5,621 bases of DNA from Lentisphaeria bacterium (GTDB taxonomy: Bacteria > Verrucomicrobiota > Lentisphaeria > Oligosphaerales > Oligosphaeraceae). The number at the start of each line of letters is the position of its first letter. Positions within the stretch are counted from its first letter, which is position 1. The DNA lies in the NCBI GenBank assembly GCA_016303095.1, contig JAEDMH010000139.1, positions 1 through 5,621 of the forward strand. The letters are read 5' to 3'. A program made the translations under genes and the position numbers. The notes under the pieces are model-generated. The model had not been told where the DNA came from and did not search any database. It saw only the letters and a list, made by a program, of their open reading frames with translations. This document shows, piece after piece, positions 5,610 to 5,621 of the stretch.

Positions 5610-5621
5610 GTTACCCCCCCC

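Overview
The window is GC-rich bacterial DNA with every supported gene on the + strand. It holds a secreted glycosidase-like protein, a tRNA-His, a short metalloenzyme-system regulator and a TonB-dependent outer-membrane receptor. The receptor and the Sec signal peptides show a diderm. The mix of GHL10-type secreted enzyme, TM1266-type hydrogenase-system regulator and CTAG-rich intergenic repeats would suit an anaerobic, possibly gut-associated member of the PVC group (Verrucomicrobiota or relatives). That placement is an inference; no phylogenetic marker is present.

Layout. Positions 1-284 carry no convincing gene. They hold a hairpin-rich repeat (43-107) running into five copies of a 9-nt repeat (107-151), then an AT-rich candidate -10 and a pyrimidine-rich leader. 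Positions 285-2600 encode a 771-residue exported protein with an N-terminal beta-sandwich-like region, a middle region resembling the GATase-like domains of beta-galactosidase-type enzymes, and a C-terminal GHL10/DUF187-like TIM barrel. After a G-tract-rich gap comes a candidate promoter (2680-2707) and a complete tRNA-His(GTG) at 2723-2799, with encoded G-1 and CCA and an unusual A19/U56 combination. Positions 2808-2990 form a chain of abutting predicted hairpins ending in a very strong intrinsic terminator; this is the best candidate here for an undescribed RNA or leader. The 89-residue TM1266-family regulator (3124-3393) follows, and 80 nt later a 711-residue TonB-dependent receptor (3474-5609) that ends 12 nt before the window edge.

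Working together. The regulator and receptor each have a good Shine-Dalgarno sequence, share a strand, are separated by 80 nt and have no obvious terminator between them, so they probably form one unit. TM1266-family proteins normally accompany [FeFe]-hydrogenase maturation genes, so the pairing suggests, without proving, that uptake of a metal, metal chelate or tetrapyrrole is tied to hydrogenase biogenesis. The glycosidase-like gene is a separate unit upstream of the tRNA.
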